Source of the DNA: Amaurobius ferox
Lineage: Eukaryota > Arthropoda > Arachnida > Araneae > Amaurobiidae
NCBI GenBank assembly: GCA_951213105.1
Contig: OX578139.1
Location: 69,313,754 to 69,377,753, forward strand
Direction of reading: 5' to 3'
Length of the DNA: 64,000 nucleotides
Translations under genes and position numbers: made by a program
Part shown: positions 46,886 through 57,028 of the stretch, in pieces
Position numbering within the stretch: the stretch's first letter is position 1
Layout of the letters: every line of letters begins with the position of its first letter
Notes under the pieces: generated by a model
What the model was told of the DNA's origin: nothing
The model's database searches: none
The model's input: only the letters and a program-made list of their open reading frames with translations

Positions 46886-49661
46886 CAGGGGTCGGCAACC
46901 TGCGACTCGCGAGCCGCATGCGGCTCTTTTGATGTAAAGTTGCGGCTCTCCAGTTCCATACGAAAAAATTAATAACTTATTATCAAAACCCTTAAAAAAG
47001 AAGAAAATATATTTTTAATTACCTAATTTCTCAATAGCTTCTATTTTCATAATCGTTAATTACACATCGCTACGCTTAACATGACCGTAATGAGATAAAT
47101 TCGAACTATTGTTTTGTTCTTAGAGATGAGCCTCCGTGACCATGTTTATCTTTCAGCCAATTGCATTCCATTGCCGTCTCACCCAAACAGCCACCGTCTA
47201 GAGTCTAGATAACACGTCTAGACTCTAGACGTGTTGTCATTCAGATATCCTCGGATATCGCGGTTAACGTTACGTTGCATGTGTGTTAATTTAATCGCTT
47301 GCGGTTTTTGGTGTCTATTCGCTTGTTGTTTCAAGAAGATTTCGATTTAGAAGCGAATTATCTTCTCAAAGGTATGTACGCGTATAATATAATAAAATCA
47401 GTAACATAATTGGATTACATATCTGAGGATCGTGTTAACGAAGTAATAATGGTAAATAAATTGTTTGCCGTTTTAGATAGCTAAGTAAAATTTTAAAAAA
47501 TCATTTTTTCAGCTCCGCCGCCAGCATGGCATCTGGTAAAAAAAAGAGAAGGACTGAAGAAGAAAACCGAGAATTTAATCAGGATTGGACGGAGTCGTTT
47601 GCATTCATATGCAACACAGATGGCCTTCCGACTTGTCTCATTTGCCACGAAAAACTCGCACTCAATAAGAAGTCAAATTTGGAGAGACACTTCACCACAA
47701 AACATACCCAGTTTGCTGGTAAATATCCAACCAGTGACGCACGAAAAAAAGCTGTTGAAGAGCTCCAAAAAAACAACAACAGTCAAGTTCCATGCTAAGT
47801 AACTGGGCGCAATCTTCCAATAATGTAAATCTGGCAAGCTTTGCAGTATCATTAGAAATTGCAAAAAGAATAAAACCATTCACAGATGGTGAGTACGTCA
47901 AAGATTGTTTTATACGTGCATCTGAAGAACTGTTTTGTGATTTTAAATACAAAGCAGAAATCATGGAAAAAATCAAAGATTTGCCATTATCTGCGAAAAC
48001 AGTACAAGATAGAACTGCTAAAATGTCTTCAAATGTAACACATATGCAAGTGGAAGACATTCAACTGGCTTCTGCCTTATCACTTGCTATAGATGAGTCT
48101 TGCGACATAAAAGACACGGCACAAGTTACCCTTTTCGTCAGGTATATGTCGTCCCAAGGTCCAAAAGAAGAACTGCTAGGATTGCTACCGCTCTCAGGGC
48201 AAACTCGTGGAGAAGATATAGCAAATGCTGTGCAAAAATGCCTGGGAGACATTGGAATCGATATAAATAAAATCTTTTCTATAGCAACTGATGGAGCCAG
48301 AAGTATGACAGGAATACATAGAGGGGTAACATCAATTCTTCAGAAAAAAAATAAACCACGAAATTCTAACGTTCCACTGCATAATTCATCAAGAAGCGCT
48401 TAGTGCCCAAATATTTCCGGCCGAGATAGTTGAGGTCACGAACTTGTTAATTAAGATTATTAACAGCATCTTGGCAAAAGCACTCTACCATCGCCAGTTT
48501 AAAGATTTCCTTGAGGAAATAGATAGCCAGTTTTCTGACCTACTTCTGCACAAAAAAGTGCGATGGCTTTCCAGAGGTAACGTATTGCAACGCTTTGCTT
48601 TGTGCTTGAGTGAAATAAAAATATTCCTCAATGAAAAAAGCATTGACCATCCCGAATTGGAAGAAGACAAATGGCTGCAAAAATTCAACTTCATGGCAGA
48701 TACCACAATGAAACTAAATGAACTAAATCTAAAACTGCAAGGAAAGGGCAACCCGGCCTACGCCTTGCTTGAAGAAGTAGTTTGTTTCGAAAAAAAATTC
48801 TTCTTTTTGTTGAAGACATGGAGAGTGGTAAATTGCTTCATTTTAAAAATCTGAAGAAATATCGTGATGAGACCAATGCAACTATTGACACGAATTACTT
48901 CAGCATAGCTTTAAAAAACATGAAGGATGGATTCGCTGAGAGATTCGAGCAATTCAAAACAAACAAAAGTACTCTCGCATTCATAGTAAATCCTCTCAAC
49001 TCAAATACAAATGGGATCAACATTGAGCCATTTGGAATTGATACTGGATCGCTCCAAATGCAATTGCTTGATTTGAAAACCAAAGACTTGTGGAGTGGCA
49101 AGTTCACAGAACTCAAGAGCATGTTGGAAGAGTTGGAGGTCCAGAAATGCATGCACATCGCGCAGCACAAGTGGACAGCTCTAAAAGAAATTCCACGAGT
49201 TGAGGCCCTTATATTCGGCGCATGGAATAGTCTTCCAGAATTCTACAGTGAGGTGAAGAAGTTGGTATATGGAGTGCTGACGGTCGTCGGGTCGACATAT
49301 TCGTGCGAGAAAGCGTTCTCTTGCATGAATATAATAAAAAGTAAAGTTAGAAGTCAACTAACAAATAAAAATCTAGAGTCGTGCTTGAAACTTTAAACAA
49401 CAAGTTATAAGTCAGATTTAATCAAACTTTCAAAAGGCATGCAAAGCCAATGTTCCCATTGATGTAACTATCTACATTTGTGTTTTTATATGAATAAATA
49501 TTATTCCGTATTTAAAGCTGTTTATTTTAAATCAAAAATCAAATATATATAAGCAAATACTATAATATTGAAACGAAAATTTTTAATGGCTCTTTAAAAA
49601 CTGGGAAATTTTGTAAATTGTAACTTTTGGCTCTTCCGTTCCAATAGGTTGCCGACTCCTG
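46886..49661 (+). mobile_element. Near-complete hAT transposon
   Basis: The terminal inverted repeats are CAGGGGTCGGCAACC at 46886-46900 and GGTTGCCGACTCCTG at 49647-49661 (one mismatch). They are flanked by 8 bp duplications ACCTAAGC (46878-46885) and GCCTAAGC (49662-49669), 7 of 8 identical. Subterminal GCGGCTCT / GGCTCTT motifs repeat near both ends. The length is 2776 bp. It encodes a GTF2IRD2/ZBED-type transposase broken by frameshifts (next entry). Length, 8 bp duplication and domain order all fit hAT. Confidence 0.92.
47526..49396 (+). pseudogene. hAT transposase (GTF2IRD2/ZBED-like), frameshifted
   Basis: It starts with ATG at 47526 after a likely 5' leader. Block 1 (47526-47798) is Lys/Arg-rich with a BED-like zinc finger, CLICHEKLALNKKSNLERH ending in H...TKH. 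Block 2 (47792-48403) holds the RNase-H-like core start, with LAIDESCDI (first Asp) and [13 protein letters not shown] (second Asp). Block 3 (about 48360-48854) resumes in another frame with [13 protein letters not shown] and continues to KVRWLSRG. Block 4 (48782-49396) ends in the hAT dimerisation region, VGSTYSCEKAFSCMNIIKSK. Frameshifts near 47790, 48360 and 48800 break it, so it should be inactive unless the shifts are sequencing errors. A homologous active family member is implied. Confidence 0.9.
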
Positions 49662-49669
49662 GCCTAAGC

Positions 49670-50160
49670 AATTCTCCCGTAGATACCAAGCTTACTTGAA
49701 TAAGTAATGTTGCATTTCTTGCTTGTCCTGAAGTAAAAGGGTGTGTTTTATCTTTTAAACCGGTTGATTCCTAAGTTTTATTATATGTTGTATTTATACA
49801 AAGATTGTACAGCTACTTAGTTCTTTTGAACATCAGTTTTTAAGAACATTTTGATTATTTTCCAATTTAGAGCTAATATTTTCGGGAAACATGTTTTCGA
49901 CAAAAAATATAAGTTTCATAGATGTTAAGCTAATATTACTTATTAAAATTTTTACATCTCAAAATTTGAAAAATGCAAAAATGCAAAAATCATAGCATTT
50001 GGCAATAATAAAAGGTAGGACGATGTAATTTTCGGCACAGTTTTGACTAAACGCTCTTCATTTGAGAAACTTTTGTGCATATTTATAATAAGTTTTTGCT
50101 TCACTTTGGCGGCTTATTTGTTTTATATTTATTTATTCAAAAGAATGCAAGCTATAGGAT
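49670..50160. other. AT-rich stretch with no supported gene
   Basis: Nothing recognisable between the hAT and the LINE remnant. Confidence 0.5.
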
Positions 50161-50169
50161 AAAGTCCAA

Positions 50170-50513
50170 GTAACAGATTGCAAGAAAAAATACAAATAAA
50201 ATAAAATGCAAGATAAAATATTGTAAGACAAAATAAAGTACAAAATATTTACTAGCAAGTGCATAAAATAAAACAAGATTATCAGGAACGCCGTTGTAAA
50301 GTTTCTAAAAGTTATTAATAACACAATGACATCCAATATTAAAACCCAATTTCCTTTCAACAAATAAACTAATAGTCCTAGTTGAGTACTGGGGAACATG
50401 AAACCTGATCTCATTAAAGACAGGGATGCAATCCATTTTGTTAGCGAACATAATAAAGAAAGAAAACATAATGTAATCCCTTCTGTTCTGTGAGCTTTTA
50501 GCATTAAACTCAT
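50170..50513 (-). pseudogene. Possible LINE reverse-transcriptase C-terminal remnant
   Basis: A minus-strand frame reads FANKMDCIPVFNEIRF, HVPQYSTRTISLF, then INNF-stop-KLYNGVPD. The pattern 'P-x-x-x-T-R ... F ... N-x-x-Y/LYN' resembles the C-terminal region of jockey/CR1-type reverse transcriptases. One in-frame stop is present and no catalytic FADD region is nearby, so the call is weak. An overlapping 126-codon frame is not preferred. Confidence 0.3.
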
Positions 50514-50769
50514 TTTGAAGAAAGGTAGCGATAAAACAGTTCAGTAAGCACCAGTTTTCTTATAATATAAATACCTCAAAAATGTATTTTAAATAATTTT
50601 AATATTATTAATATGAACAGCGTAAAATGGCTTTCATATAATGGGGGTATATTCAAGAAATTAATTAATTTTGATGCTGATGATTAATGATGGAATACTC
50701 ATATTGATGAAGGATTAAATTTCAATTTTCGACGATTTATAGAAGATATGTGAAGCCATTATTATCTTG

Positions 50770-50960
50770 TTCACCCCCTCCCTCGGTTCTGTCATAGACA
50801 ACGTCCTGCTATGTCGCCTCATCATGGCGGGAAGGTGTCACTGGGCGGAATGGAAGTAGTGCTTCTGGATCCTGCTATGCTACCTCATCATGGCGGGGAT
50901 CACTTGACGGAATGGGAAGGATCACCCTAGGCATGAAAGCCTTTCTAATATGCCCAGCTA
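50770..50960. repeat. Imperfect direct repeat, probable LINE leader
   Basis: CCTGCTATG-x-CGCCTCATCATGGCGG and a nearby 'cctgctatgctacctcatcatggcggg' copy are about 65 bp apart, just upstream of the endonuclease fragment. Confidence 0.5.
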
Positions 50961-51169
50961 AATACTACCACGCAATCTAAGTCTGTCTTCTACCACTGGG
51001 TGTTTATGGTTTCTAAACCAACAGAAGCTGCAATTATTCTTCCTTCTCTATGGATCATCCTCTTTTGATTAGTGACGCTGCATCGTCCGTCGCTCATAAT
51101 AATCACTGACGTGTTCAGATCTTTGGCAGAGAATCCTGTCGATTACATTCCCCAATGTCAACTACAGGG

Positions 51170-52100
51170 TAACGTAATGTAATGTAAATGGTCTTTACTC
51201 GGACGCCATGAAAATTAAATTAGACCAGATCATTGATTTAGCTGACATTCACGGGATCAAAATAATTGCACTACAGGAGACAAAGCTCACGAACATTCAT
51301 CAGTTGAAATTGAAGGACTTCCATGTCCTTCGTAAGAATAAAGCCAACAAAGGCGGGGGAGCCTTGGTGTTTCTAATTAGAGCTGTCATATATTAAAGTA
51401 TCTCTCTGCACCCCACCCTCTCGTATTTTGAGATCCAGGGTAACAGAGTAAACTGGAATGATAAATAACCTATAATTTTTACAAAATATATCATTCGCCT
51501 AATCAGCATCCCTTGGATCTAGATCCCTTGGCCTCTTTTCCTGACGATTACACTCTTCTTCTTAATAATCTGAAAGCTAATATTTCCCTATGAGGTTGCT
51601 CCTCTGATAACCAACGAATCCCTCAGCTAGCCGACTTTGCGGATGGTAATGAGTTCCTATTCTTAAAAGATGGGAATCCTATTTATACGTCATTTAGTTA
51701 TAACTCCAGTGCATCATTGGACATTTTTCTAATCAGCCCTGATATTTTTCTCAGCTGTAAGTGGTCAGTTTTACATAGTATTGACAGTGACCAGTTACTA
51801 GTATTTATTGATATCAACAGCTTCTCTGAAGATTTTAGTGCAAAGGGAAATTATTGAAACTTCAGAAAGGCAAATTAAGAAATGTTTCGTGACGCCTTGG
51901 ACAAAACTTTTACTGGGGTATCCCGCTCTAACTAGAAGAGAACGGTTGTCCCATGAGATGGCTCCCCAGACTGTATCACTACGTGCGATGGCCGTGTGCC
52001 GTTTGACAAAAATTGAGAAATTGGATTACTGGTCATTCCTCCTCCACCTACGTATGTGGAGGTAATTAGCACTGGGGAAAAGCAGGTTTCATCGCAAAAG
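51170..52100 (+). pseudogene. LINE (jockey/CR1-type) endonuclease domain, degraded
   Basis: Read in frame, CNVNGLYSDAMKIKLDQIID leads into IIALQETKL (catalytic Glu of the endonuclease/exonuclease/phosphatase fold) and KANKGGGALVFLI. After frameshifts and stops, ADFADGNEFLFLKDG, SASLDIFLISPDI and HSIDSDQLLVFIDI are still readable. The last would be the SDH motif, here SDQ. The order fits the N-terminal endonuclease of non-LTR retrotransposon ORF2. The following reverse transcriptase is not recognisable. Confidence 0.75.
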
Positions 52101-53580
52101 TCAAAATGCCTCCAATTGGGCACTGTCAAGGTTGACCGAGCTCAGTACCAATTCTGAAGGTTCTGTCTATGTTGAGGGGTAAGTGATAGGTGCATTAATG
52201 GATATAGACACCTAATCCCACCTTCTGTCACTCTTCTCCGAATATAATCCCTTGATACAAGATGCATGGAGGATGGCAAATGCCTTGGCTGATAGCCACG
52301 CCATTGGTGTGGACGTGGCTCCTCTCGTGACTGCACAATCCTCTCAAGTAGATGTCTCATGCAAATGTCAGGTAGCTAGTCTGCTTGAGGCTTCCTGGGC
52401 CTCTGCGACGGTTACTCTCTCTGATCCACTGTTGCCAACACCGAGCAACTATCATATCGCTCCGACCAAGATGGCGACTGATATCGTCTGTTTGACCAAC
52501 CAGCTTCCCTGATGCCTATGATTCTACCTCTCTCTAAATCGACAATTGTTCATAGGACCATCGAACACGTCTTAAAGGCATCTTTGTTCACAACTTTCAA
52601 TATCAAAACAGAAAATCCAGTTCCAATTGATCATCAGTGAGAACACCTATAGTTTTAAACGTTGCAAGATGCGTCGTTCTCATGCACGTTGTATAATCCC
52701 TATAACATCATTGGCGCTGAGAACTTGATCATTTGCATAAACCTTAAAACGACATTTGCATTCCAAGTTTCGCGGCTGTAGTTCAATTCTTTAAGGATAC
52801 ATATATTTTTTTGCAACATAGTGTTCATTTTTCTAATACATTTCTTCATTCCTATCCATATTAGAACATTTTCAAAAAGCAAATACAATGAGCCCTGATT
52901 ATAACGTGGGTTTTTGACGACATCGCAGCCGCTTTATAAACGAGAAATGCAATTTTTATCAACTTCAACCGTCTTAAAATATAAATGTCTGTTTTATTAT
53001 GTTCTAAATGTATATACTTATGTTCTATATGTAATTGTCGGTTAAACAAAGACGTTTAAAAAATGAAAATATCAGTATTTTACAGATTTGGATTAATCTT
53101 TTTAGTAGAAAGTTTGCAACTACATATTGCGTATACATTACTATACGTACAAACAGTAGTATAGTTATATGCATACATGCATTTCAGTCAATACGATGTT
53201 ATATGAAAGTCATAAATTCTGTCATTTTAAGTTGTTTATATGAAGTTTTTTATTTGTTCTTAATGTCCATTATCTAAATAATCCCCATAAAGGGGATTAT
53301 TTGAATTAATCTCAGTGACAAAATGCTGTCTTTCTGCCCTTAAAATCACCGTAAAACAGTGTAAAACAAACCCTTCAGATCGTTAGGTTGGACATAATAG
53401 TAGAAATATCGTTAGGTTGGACATATGAATCACTTCAAGAAACTTACATTAACTGCTGCAGCAACCACTAATCTCTTTGGATGCTGCAAAAGCTATTTGT
53501 GATAGCTTGATAGCTATTTGTGATAACCATCAGTGATAACTTGACAAATTGACTCCTATGGGTCAATATCAATCCAATTA
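52101..53580. other. Mixed-composition stretch, no confident gene
   Basis: 52142-52520 has higher GC and short frames on both strands and may be decayed LINE sequence downstream of the endonuclease. From 52700 it is AT-rich without recognisable features. Confidence 0.4.
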
Positions 53581-53599
53581 CTTACAATGTAATTCTCCG

Positions 53600-53687
53600 C
53601 CCTTCGGAAGCCTCTATTAAAAGTGATTTTAATAGAGGCTTCCGAAGGGAGTTTTAATAGAGGCTATTCGGGGAGCCTCTATTAAAA
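53600..53687. repeat. Perfect 23 bp hairpin followed by a 14 bp hairpin
   Basis: 53600-53622 pairs exactly with 53627-53649 across loop GTGA; the key core is TTCGGAAGCCTCTATT. The adjacent TTTTAATAGAGGCT (53652-53665) pairs with AGCCTCTATTAAAA (53674-53687). The same 14-mer is therefore present four times in alternating orientation. Confidence 0.85.
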
Positions 53688-53851
53688 GTGAAGCTGCAAA
53701 TCTCCTTCCCTTCGCCATGGGATACCCTGGGAGATCTTGTGGACGTGGTGCGTAGGCTCTCCTTTACCACGGGAGAATTAGTAACGAAAGAAAGAACGAT
53801 GTAATTCTTACTAACCATCCTTACTAATTACCAAATGTACTATAGCTAAGC

Positions 53852-53917
53852 GTCAATATAGTGATATCAATATAGTGATCAATATAGTGATCAATATAGT
53901 GCATCAATATAGTGATA
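53852..53917. repeat. Tandem TCAATATAGTGA repeat
   Basis: Five units of 12-17 bp carrying CAATATAGTG. Confidence 0.85.
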
Positions 53918-54005
53918 TACGCCTAAACCATAGGTGCGTTGAAAACAGAAGAGACACGAGGCGGGACCTCGGATGAGAGAAAGAGAAACATGCTTTCTTC
54001 TTCTT

Positions 54006-54240
54006 CGAGCCAGGTCGTTCGACCTACCCGAATATGTAAGGTATCTGTTTGAAAGGTCAGAAAGTGTCACTTAATTTAGACCGGAATCCAGTGGGAGCGA
54101 CATGTACAGGAACCGTGCCCTCCTTCCCCTATCCCCAACCTCTCGGAGAGATTTACGGACCCACAGATTTAACATGCCTGTACTCCGCATGAACAGGGAG
54201 ACAGTTTGATCAGAGACGAAAATCGAACACGGATCATCCC
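54006..54240 (-). mobile_element. Decayed family F SINE
   Basis: In plus orientation it reads 'gacctacccgaatatgtaagg', TTTAGACCGGAATCCAGTGG, CCCCAACCTCTCGG and TACTCCGCATGAACAGG, ending at a weak B-box remnant AAATCGAACACGG. All match the family F body in reverse. An internal 121-codon frame is not a gene. Confidence 0.7.
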
Positions 54241-54639
54241 AGTACAGTTCCCGAGCATTAATGTCCATGAGCGTTGTTATAACCGTTGTTTGCTGTACAT
54301 GAATTGACAGTTGATGCCACGTATGCCCTGGTCGCTGAGAATCATATTGCTCTATGTTTAGCAATCGGTGTTGTTTATCGTCAGCGATGGCCTGCTTGCG
54401 TAGATGGATGATTTGAAGGAGCACATTGGTGCACAAGTTGGAGTGCTATGGGGGGCGAAACCAATTACATTAGAAAGAACGGGTTTTTCTTTTCAGTTTC
54501 ACTGTCATTAGACGTTACCACTAAAAAAGAGACCGCTGACATTGCAAATAATATGTATTATTTTTGTTTATAAACGTTATAAAGAACATTACTATCCCAA
54601 TTTGGAATCAAGCCACGGATTTTCGCACTGGCCAGGAGC

Positions 54640-55170
54640 TACTAGGACGGAATTAAAAGCTCGTGTCGTCAAAGTGAACAGTACATTCTCCTCCCTCTAA
54701 TGTCAGATTGACGTGAAGTTTGACAGTCTGACTGGCCGCCTCCTCGTCCAGGTTAGCAGCCTGCTTGCCGCTGGTCTCGTAATTTGAAATCGACGCTCAG
54801 TATCCCAGAATCAACTGAATCCATGCTGGTCGTACTTTCAGACATGTCGTCACTTTCAGACCCCCAACATCATTGCACTAGCCTGCAGGGTTAATTTGTT
54901 CGGACTCCATTGTTCAAAAATTGGTTGCCCCAACAGTGAATCGAGCGACGGTTCTTCGTACTAACCACCGACCCTCTACAATTGAGCTACTGGGGCGGAA
55001 TATCAAGCTCTTATCGTCGACATGAACTTTCTAACGTGTGTGACAACTATTCTTGCTGCCGGCCGCCCAAATAGCTGCTCAAGTCTTCGGACGAGTCGGA
55101 CGACCTGGATCTTCAACTATTGTTGCTGGCTTATCAATAAAAAATTTTGATGTTTCTGGGACACTGCTGA
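54640..55170. repeat. GC-richer repeat with a tRNA-like segment
   Basis: On minus, 54997-54944 reads GCCCCAGTAGCTCAATTGTA and further GCTCGATTCACTGTTGGGGC. This gives a 7 bp acceptor-like pairing (GCCCCAG/TTGGGGC), an A-box-like TAGCTCAATTGTAGAGG and a weak B box. The anticodon arm does not fold well, so it looks like a SINE head, not a tRNA gene. The phrases 'aagctcgtgtcgtc' and 'aagctcttatcgtcgacatgaac' repeat on either side. Confidence 0.4.
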
Positions 55171-56025
55171 TCTTCAACCGACATACTATGGAAGGAAAAT
55201 CTGCATACCAGATACAGCATGCACTATAAAAAATGCACTATAATATTGTATGTACAACATGCACAATAATATTGTATCTGCATAAAAAATACAACATGCA
55301 CAATAAATAAATTACAATACTAATTCTAACTCTAACAATTCAGAAATGATTTTAACAATAGCTCTCTTGGGGACTTATACAATATAAATGTATGTATTGT
55401 ATATCTGTGTGTATAGGTAGAAAACGTTTAAAATTTCAAAGAACTTGTTTCCTCTCATTTGCGCTCCATTAGTGCAATGAGATCGTATATATGTAAATTA
55501 GCAATTTAAATTTTAAAAACACAGAATTGCTTTATTTCCTTTCTATGCACATTCTCGAAGATTTATCTTAAAATCTCCACGAATGAGAAAACTTTAACAT
55601 CATTGTTAACTTCATGAAACCAGAAAATTACCATTTTGATTTCAGTTTCAACAAGGTCTCTATTGAATTAAATATTAAACAATCGATGCGAAGTGTTTGT
55701 ACGGCAAATTTCAAGGAAGAAATTATTTATATTTCCGAGAAAATCAAATCGAAAGCTTAAAATTAGAAATTCCATACATTTTTAATTATTTTTGTAAACA
55801 AGTTGCAGGGATTTAGTATGGATTTACTATGAATTAATTTAATAAGAAAGTTGTTATTTTCAATACTTGTTAATATCTTGTCACATACAGATAATAGACA
55901 TATATAGCCTTTATATATGAGCACCATGCTATGAATAAATTACCATGGCAATATAATTCATTTTTTGAAATAAACCAATGAATAAATCAGACCTATAAAT
56001 AAAACCTATAAAACAGATGTATCTA
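55171..56025. other. AT-rich stretch with no supported gene
   Basis: A short direct repeat around 'atacagcatgcactataa' / 'acaacatgcacaataat' occurs at 55210-55300. No coding region. Confidence 0.5.
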
Positions 56026-56027
56026 TA

Positions 56028-57028
56028 CAGGGTGATCGGAAAATGTCTGGCCAAATTTTAAAGGGGGTTAGAGGGGACGAATATAAAAAGATGCGCAGTA
56101 CAATGCGTGTCCGGAAACGCCGCGTAAAAGCCCTAGAGAGTAAAGAAAGTGGAAAGGTAAAAGGAAAGAGACACAAACAAATGTAACAAGCCCTTTATTA
56201 AATCAACGTGTCACAGCAAATGCTCGAAAGAACGACCACCAACCATAATACAAGCTTCAAATCGCCGCCGCATAGAACTGTGTACCTTAGCAAAATCACC
56301 AGCCATGTCCTGCACATCTCCAGAAGCAACAGCCAATCTGGCGACAAGATCGTCAGCGGAGTCCACAGGGGTATCGTAGATGATGCTTTTCAAGTGGCCC
56401 CACAGAAAGAAATCCAAGCATGATAGATTTGGTAATCGTGGCGGCCAGGGAACAGGTCCACCTCGACTAATCCACTGATGTCGATAAGTAGCGTCCAGGT
56501 AATTCCTGACATCACGACGCCTCATCGTGTGACGGCGCCTCATCGTGCTGGAACCAGATACGTCTCCGGATGCACTGAAGAAGCACAAAGGCCAACAGTT
56601 CGACCAAGACCTGTTGCTAGAAGATGAGGTACTTAGGGCCGTCCAAGTGATGAGGTAGGATGTATGGCCCAATCAAGTATTCGTGCAACATATATTGGCA
56701 CTAAATCTCTACTGGTAAGCAGACGGTCTTGTAGCATGCGGATTGTCATATCCCCAAACATGAGCAATGTGACTGTTAAACAAACCCTCTCGAGTGGACG
56801 TTGCCTCATCCGTGAATAACACGTATGAAGGGAAGTCGGGCTGTACAGCAGCCTGTTGCAAGTACCATCGTGAAAAGTTTACGCGGAGAGGAAAATCTGC
56901 CTCTATCAATGCCTGCAACCTTTGTAAACGGTATGGGTGCATACGTTCGCCATCCAAAATCTCCCACACAAGTGACTGTCTCACACGCAGTCTACGAGCA
57001 ACAGCTTTCGTGCTTGTGGAAGGATTGT
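56028..57028 (-). mobile_element. Tc1/mariner-superfamily element, truncated
   Basis: The left end is TA|CAGGGTGATCGGAAAATGTC, a typical terminal start next to a TA target at 56026-56027. The element carries its transposase in reverse. The right part, including the DNA-binding N-terminus and the second terminal repeat, is missing: at about 57028 the sequence changes abruptly into the 150 bp tandem-repeat array. Confidence 0.75.
56211..57025 (-). pseudogene. Tc1/mariner-type transposase (DDE_3), truncated and frameshifted
   Basis: Minus-strand blocks: 56984-56709 reads MHPYRLQRLQALIEADFPLR, VNFSRWYLQQ, VLFTDEATSTREG (first catalytic Asp) and HVWGYDNPHA. Then RLIGPYILPHHLDGPKYL and IWFQHDEAP (second Asp) follow in another frame. 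Then 56530-56211 gives RRRDVRNYLDATYRHQWI, GGPVPWPPRLPNLSCLDFFL (third acidic position) and a C-terminus RRRFEACI...FEHLL. A 12 bp direct repeat CGCCTCATCGTG (56518-56529, 56536-56547) accounts for one shift. The helix-turn-helix N-terminus is absent, so the copy is dead. Confidence 0.85.

Noticed and set aside
50133..50513. 126-codon hydrophobic minus-strand frame
   Set aside because: An overlapping frame with one stop fits a LINE C-terminus better; the hydrophobic frame has no signal beyond AT-rich composition.
52252..52512. 86-codon frame at 52.3 kb
   Set aside because: An opposite-strand frame overlaps it and neither continues the LINE reading; no motif.
54071..54436. 121-codon minus-strand frame
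   Set aside because: Half of it is the decayed family F SINE.
54944..54997. Functional tRNA gene
   Set aside because: The anticodon arm cannot form and the D stem is imperfect; more likely a SINE head.
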